This document shows positions 61,161-64,000 of a DNA stretch of 64,000 bases, in pieces. The position numbers were made by a program, and so were the translations under genes. The notes under the pieces were generated by a model. That model saw only the letters and a list, made by a program, of their open reading frames with translations. It was not told the origin of the DNA and did no database searches. This DNA comes from Vibrio sp. HI00D65 (GTDB lineage: Bacteria; Pseudomonadota; Gammaproteobacteria; Enterobacterales; Vibrionaceae), in NCBI RefSeq assembly GCF_001635455.1, contig NZ_LWEH01000364.1, positions 62,001-126,000 of the forward strand, written 5' to 3'. Within the stretch, counting starts at the first letter, position 1. Each line of letters opens with the position of its first letter.

Positions 61161-61370
61161 TTATGCGACGCCCATTACTCGTTTGTATTTTTCTACAGAC
61201 TGTTCAAACCACGCCTTTTCATCTGGGTCACCGAGCTTCATTGCTTCTTCAACAATGGCTTCTGGGCCACATTTAGCCTGCTTCAATTTCCATACTAGAA
61301 ACGATGCCTGCTTATCCAGTTCGATTTTGTTTTTCTCGCTGGGTGGAAGGAGTGAAAGGTTGATAGACAT
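61161..61370 (-). CDS. Small hypothetical protein, 69 aa
   Basis: 69 residues from the ATG at 61370 (MSINLSLLPPSEKNKIELDK), preceded by AAGGCGACT; the frame is open 19 codons further up with an unlikely tail. It is helical and acidic-basic mixed, with FLVWKLKQAKCGPEAIVEEA and EKAWFEQSVEKYKRVMGVA. It may belong to DUF3283, which I recall from Vibrio, but I cannot verify this. Soluble, no partner gene. Confidence 0.7.
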   Translation of the reverse strand: MSINLSLLPPSEKNKIELDKQASFLVWKLKQAKCGPEAIVEEAMKLGDPDEKAWFEQSVEKYKRVMGVA

Positions 61371-61587
61371 TAGTCGCCTTCGTCTGTAATACACTTGGCC
61401 GAGAAATATATCATAGAGCTGCCTCATAAAACCAATACTATGAGTAGCAGACAGGATTTATGAGACAAGAAACCAAGCAAGTGCTGATGCAGGTCAAGTT
61501 GGGTTAAGAGAAGTTAGCCCTTTTACAACGAGAGTATCAATGATTCGGCCCGCAACACGAACCGAATCGGTTAATCAAATTACAATG

Positions 61588-61926
61588 CTACTCACTCTCC
61601 GCGAACACGTCGCAGCGTGAGGCACAGATGAAGTCATTTTTGTGCAGGCCTTTGATTGAGTGACTCCACCAGGTGACGGTGACTTTACCCCACTCCAATA
61701 GGATAGAAGGATGATGGAACTCTTCTTCTGCCAACTCCGACACTTTATTGCTGAATGCCCATGCTTGTTTGTAGTTCTTAAACTTGAATACCTTTTCAAG
61801 CTGCGGGATGCCGTCTCTTTCGATGATTTGCCAATCAGACAACTCCAACAATAGCGACTGCTGCTCATCTTTACTCAGGGCAATCGCGTCAATACTGCAG
61901 GCTTCGCATTTTAATTCATTCAACAT
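61588..61926 (-). CDS. phhB: Pterin-4a-carbinolamine dehydratase
   Basis: 112 residues from the ATG at 61926 (MLNELKCEACSIDAIALSKD), with AAGGAAC ten bases before it; it overlaps the end of phhA by 11 bases. It regenerates the tetrahydrobiopterin-type cofactor of phenylalanine hydroxylase by dehydrating the 4a-carbinolamine. Catalytic-site motif EEFHHPSILLEWGKVTVTWW and the end GLHKNDFICASRCD are intact. Family size normal. Confidence 0.95.
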   Translation of the reverse strand: MLNELKCEACSIDAIALSKDEQQSLLLELSDWQIIERDGIPQLEKVFKFKNYKQAWAFSNKVSELAEEEFHHPSILLEWGKVTVTWWSHSIKGLHKNDFICASRCDVFAESE

Positions 61927-62710
61927 GTGTCGGTTCCTTGGGTTCAAAAAGTGGTGGTAGTAACCCCGCTTCAATTGCGAGATCAGCTTGCTGTAACAGG
62001 TTTTCTTGACTGATTTGAAATAGCTCAGCTAAGTCATTAATCACATAATACTTCGGTTGCATGATGTCGATGCGATAAGGGGTTCTTAGCACCGTTTGCA
62101 AATCAAAACTCTCACGAACGGCCAACTCCCCTTCCAGCGCATAATGGGTTTCTGCTGGAGAAGAGAGAATGCCGCCGCCGTAGATTTTCAATTTATCGCC
62201 TTCTTTTACTAATCCGAACTCAACCGTAAACCAATACAAACGGGCAAGATAACCTCGCTGTTTAGAGTTGGCGGCTTGGCCTAGCTTTCCATATTGCTCA
62301 GTGAAAGCGGCAAAATCAGGATTAGTGAGCATGGCACAGTGACCAAAAATTTCATGAAAGAAATCTGGTTCTTGTAGGTAATCAAACTCGTCTCGCGTTC
62401 TCAAAAATGTGGCTACAGGGAATCGCTTATTGGCGAGCAAATCAAAGAAACGGTCGAAATCTATCAACGCAGGTACGGGATGTACTTGCCAACCTGTTGT
62501 TTCCTTTAGAACTTTGTTTATCTCAGGTAGTTGAGGAACTCTGTCTAATGGCAGATCAAGCAGCGTCAATCCATGCAGATAGGCTTCACACGCGCGATCA
62601 TCAATTACGTCCAGTTGCCTTTTCACCAAGTCGTGCCAAATGGCTTCTTCTTCGAGGCTCCACTCAACCCATCCCTCTTGGCTCACGGGCTTAGAATGAT
62701 ATTGAGTCAT
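61916..62710 (-). CDS. phhA: Phenylalanine 4-monooxygenase
   Basis: 264 residues, the single-domain bacterial form. It hydroxylates phenylalanine to tyrosine with O2 and a pterin. Iron ligands are present: the two histidines of FFHEIFGHCAML and the glutamate of YWFTVEFGL. YLQEPDFFHEIFGH, KIYGGGILSSPAETHYAL and RIDIMQPKYYVI are family landmarks. A perfect AAGGAGGT ribosome site (62716-62723) stands before the ATG at 62710. It forms an operon with phhB and is divergent from acetoacetyl-CoA synthetase, fitting aromatic amino acid catabolism that yields acetoacetate. Confidence 0.97.
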   Translation of the reverse strand: MTQYHSKPVSQEGWVEWSLEEEAIWHDLVKRQLDVIDDRACEAYLHGLTLLDLPLDRVPQLPEINKVLKETTGWQVHPVPALIDFDRFFDLLANKRFPVATFLRTRDEFDYLQEPDFFHEIFGHCAMLTNPDFAAFTEQYGKLGQAANSKQRGYLARLYWFTVEFGLVKEGDKLKIYGGGILSSPAETHYALEGELAVRESFDLQTVLRTPYRIDIMQPKYYVINDLAELFQISQENLLQQADLAIEAGLLPPLFEPKEPTHVE

Positions 62711-62911
62711 TACGTACCTCCTTTCGAATGTCTCCCTTTAAGCCTATCCCCACTCATTGTAAGCGCCAAATTTACGCTATTTTTCGAAATAGCCCGTCAT
62801 GTAACATTTTATTTACATAAATATATCAAAGCCTTATTTACCTGATCTTTTGACTTTGTAAAACCTTCATACCAGACTGAAATAGTTAAGTTTTTGTTAA
62901 AAGGTAAAGGA
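62711..62911. promoter_or_regulatory. Divergent phhA/aacS control region
   Basis: 201-base spacer between divergent genes of one catabolic theme. AT-rich with ribosome sites at both ends; no specific operator identified. Confidence 0.4.
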
Positions 62912-64000
62912 ATGTACGAAAGCAACAAGCCAGTTTGGCAGCCAAGTGAGCAGCGTATCGCTGATGCCAACTTAACCCGATTTATCGACAACCTTGATCT
63001 GTCTGAATTACATCTAGATAGAGGTATAAAAAGCTACACCGAGCTACATCAATGGTCTGTGGATCAACCAGAGTCGTTTTGGCAAAACGTGTGGCATTTT
63101 TGTGGAGTGGTTGGCTCGCAAGGGGGTGAAATCCAAACTCAAGGTGAGAGCCGCTGGCAGCAGCCCAAATCGAATCGTGATGCAATTTGGTTTCCGAATG
63201 CGCAAGTAAACTATGCCGAGAACTTGCTGCGCTTGGCGCAAACCATGCCTGACGAGCAGGCGATCTGGTTTGAGAATGAGCGTGGTGAGCAGCAGAGCTA
63301 CACATGGAAAACCCTATGTGAGGCTGTTTCTAGCACTCAGCAATGGCTTGTTGATAGCGGCGTGGGACGAGGGGATGTGGTTGCTGCGTATACGCCCTAC
63401 CTGCCACAAACCTTAATAGCCATGCTCGCGACCACCAGCTTAGGAGCGATTTGGACGTCAACCTCGCCTGATTTTGGCATTGAGAGTGTTATTGAGCGGT
63501 TTGGCCAAGTTAAACCCAAGGTGCTATTCACCTGCGATGGTTACACCTTCAATGGTAAAACATTTGATATGGCTGACAAGAACAGCGCCATCATTGAGCA
63601 TCTCAGCGAGCTAAAACAAGTGTGTCAGATCGGCTATTTAAAAAAGAACGATTTTGAGTACGACGTGTCGCTGCAAAGCTGGAACAACATCATCAATCAT
63701 TACCAGTCGCAACCTGTTCGATTTGTGCGTATAGGCTTCAATGATCCGCTGTTTGTGCTCTACTCTTCTGGAACCACAGGTAAGCCAAAGTGCATAGTGC
63801 ATTCTGTTGGCGGCACCATCATCAATCACCTAAAAGAGCATCAGCTGCACAGCGATGTTAAGCCGAACGATCGCGTTTTTTACTACACCACCTGTGGTTG
63901 GATGATGTGGAACTGGCATGTTTCTGCGCTTGCCAGCGGTGCTTGTTTGGTGATCTTTGATGGCAGCCCTGTTTACCCGCAACCCAATGTGCTATGGGAC
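62912..64000 (+). CDS. aacS: Acetoacetyl-CoA synthetase, 5' part (cut by the right edge)
   Basis: ATG at 62912 (AAAGG five bases before) opens 363 codons with no stop before the window ends. It begins MYESNKPVWQPSEQRIADAN. The ANL-family adenylation signature FVLYSSGTTGKPKCIVH (about residues 280-296) and the AacS-type ANL core (TSPDFGIESVIERFGQVKPK, YTTCGWMMWNWHVSALASGA) are present. It activates acetoacetate to acetoacetyl-CoA at the expense of ATP in ketone-body or polyhydroxybutyrate metabolism and tyrosine breakdown. The C-terminal lysine domain lies outside the window. Confidence 0.95.
   Translation, partial: MYESNKPVWQPSEQRIADANLTRFIDNLDLSELHLDRGIKSYTELHQWSVDQPESFWQNVWHFCGVVGSQGGEIQTQGESRWQQPKSNRDAIWFPNAQVNYAENLLRLAQTMPDEQAIWFENERGEQQSYTWKTLCEAVSSTQQWLVDSGVGRGDVVAAYTPYLPQTLIAMLATTSLGAIWTSTSPDFGIESVIERFGQVKPKVLFTCDGYTFNGKTFDMADKNSAIIEHLSELKQVCQIGYLKKNDFEYDVSLQSWNNIINHYQSQPVRFVRIGFNDPLFVLYSSGTTGKPKCIVHSVGGTIINHLKEHQLHSDVKPNDRVFYYTTCGWMMWNWHVSALASGACLVIFDGSPVYPQPNVLWD

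Noticed and set aside
1..64000. CRISPR arrays, tRNA or rRNA genes, insertion sequences, phage genes
   Set aside because: No regularly spaced repeats, cloverleaf-like sequences, rRNA motifs, transposases or integrases were seen on either strand.

Overview
The window reads as an ordinary stretch of a marine gammaproteobacterial chromosome, almost certainly a Vibrio. A Splendidus-clade member and the second chromosome are my inference. The reasons are the mtlA-mtlD-mtlR mannitol operon, nagB, a VemP-like export-monitoring gene in front of a second secDF pair, an RpoE/ChrR singlet-oxygen locus with a photolyase and lipid operon, phhAB facing acetoacetyl-CoA synthetase, and many small Vibrio-type genes. 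No tRNA, rRNA, CRISPR array, transposase or prophage was seen. All coordinates were read by eye; no database search was possible.

Layout. 0-5.5 kb: the start of a membrane protein running off the left edge, a 56-residue gene, a decayed nhaD antiporter remnant, a lipoprotein gene with an internal amber codon, DNA alkylation repair (Ogt and an Ada-AraC-AlkA fusion) and an HdfR-type regulator. 5.6-13.8 kb: maoP, nagB, the mannitol PTS operon, a two-winged-helix/nuclease-like protein and a nitroreductase. 13.8-17.1 kb: a visibly AT-rich patch with a cyclopropane-fatty-acid synthase and a patatin-like lipase. 17.1-19.6 kb: gltS, yibL and a broken tautomerase gene. 19.8-30.7 kb: a Lon-substrate-domain protein, the sigma factor RpoE and anti-sigma ChrR, then a tightly packed ten-gene run (DUF523-DUF1722, photolyase, NTF2-like, SDR, FAD oxidoreductase, DUF1365, Cfa-like methyltransferase, DUF2878, chalcone-isomerase-like, DUF3833 lipoprotein). 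This resembles a photo-oxidative damage and membrane-lipid modification regulon, and two matching candidate ECF promoters support it.

30.8-38.8 kb: small RNA-binding and stress genes, a LysR regulator, a decayed SDR/MFS pair (one stop, one fusion deletion, one 16-bp duplication), an Old Yellow Enzyme, an McrA-like HNH nuclease and an RlmJ-like methyltransferase. 38.9-42.4 kb: vemP-secD-secF, a nascent-chain-regulated Sec accessory operon. 42.5-45.3 kb: an M16 peptidase lipoprotein. 45.5-52.3 kb: a seven-gene operon joining a MacB/LolCDE-type ABC transporter, a LolA-like periplasmic protein, an outer-membrane barrel and a LytS/LytTR two-component pair. It looks like a dedicated envelope trafficking and sensing system and is my best candidate for something undescribed.

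52.8-64 kb: a secreted protein, an S41 peptidase, a TetR-controlled SDR-OsmC operon with three copies of a palindromic operator, a LysR/beta-hydroxyacid dehydrogenase pair, a YeeN/YebC protein, phenylalanine hydroxylase with its pterin-recycling enzyme, and the 5' part of acetoacetyl-CoA synthetase running off the right edge.
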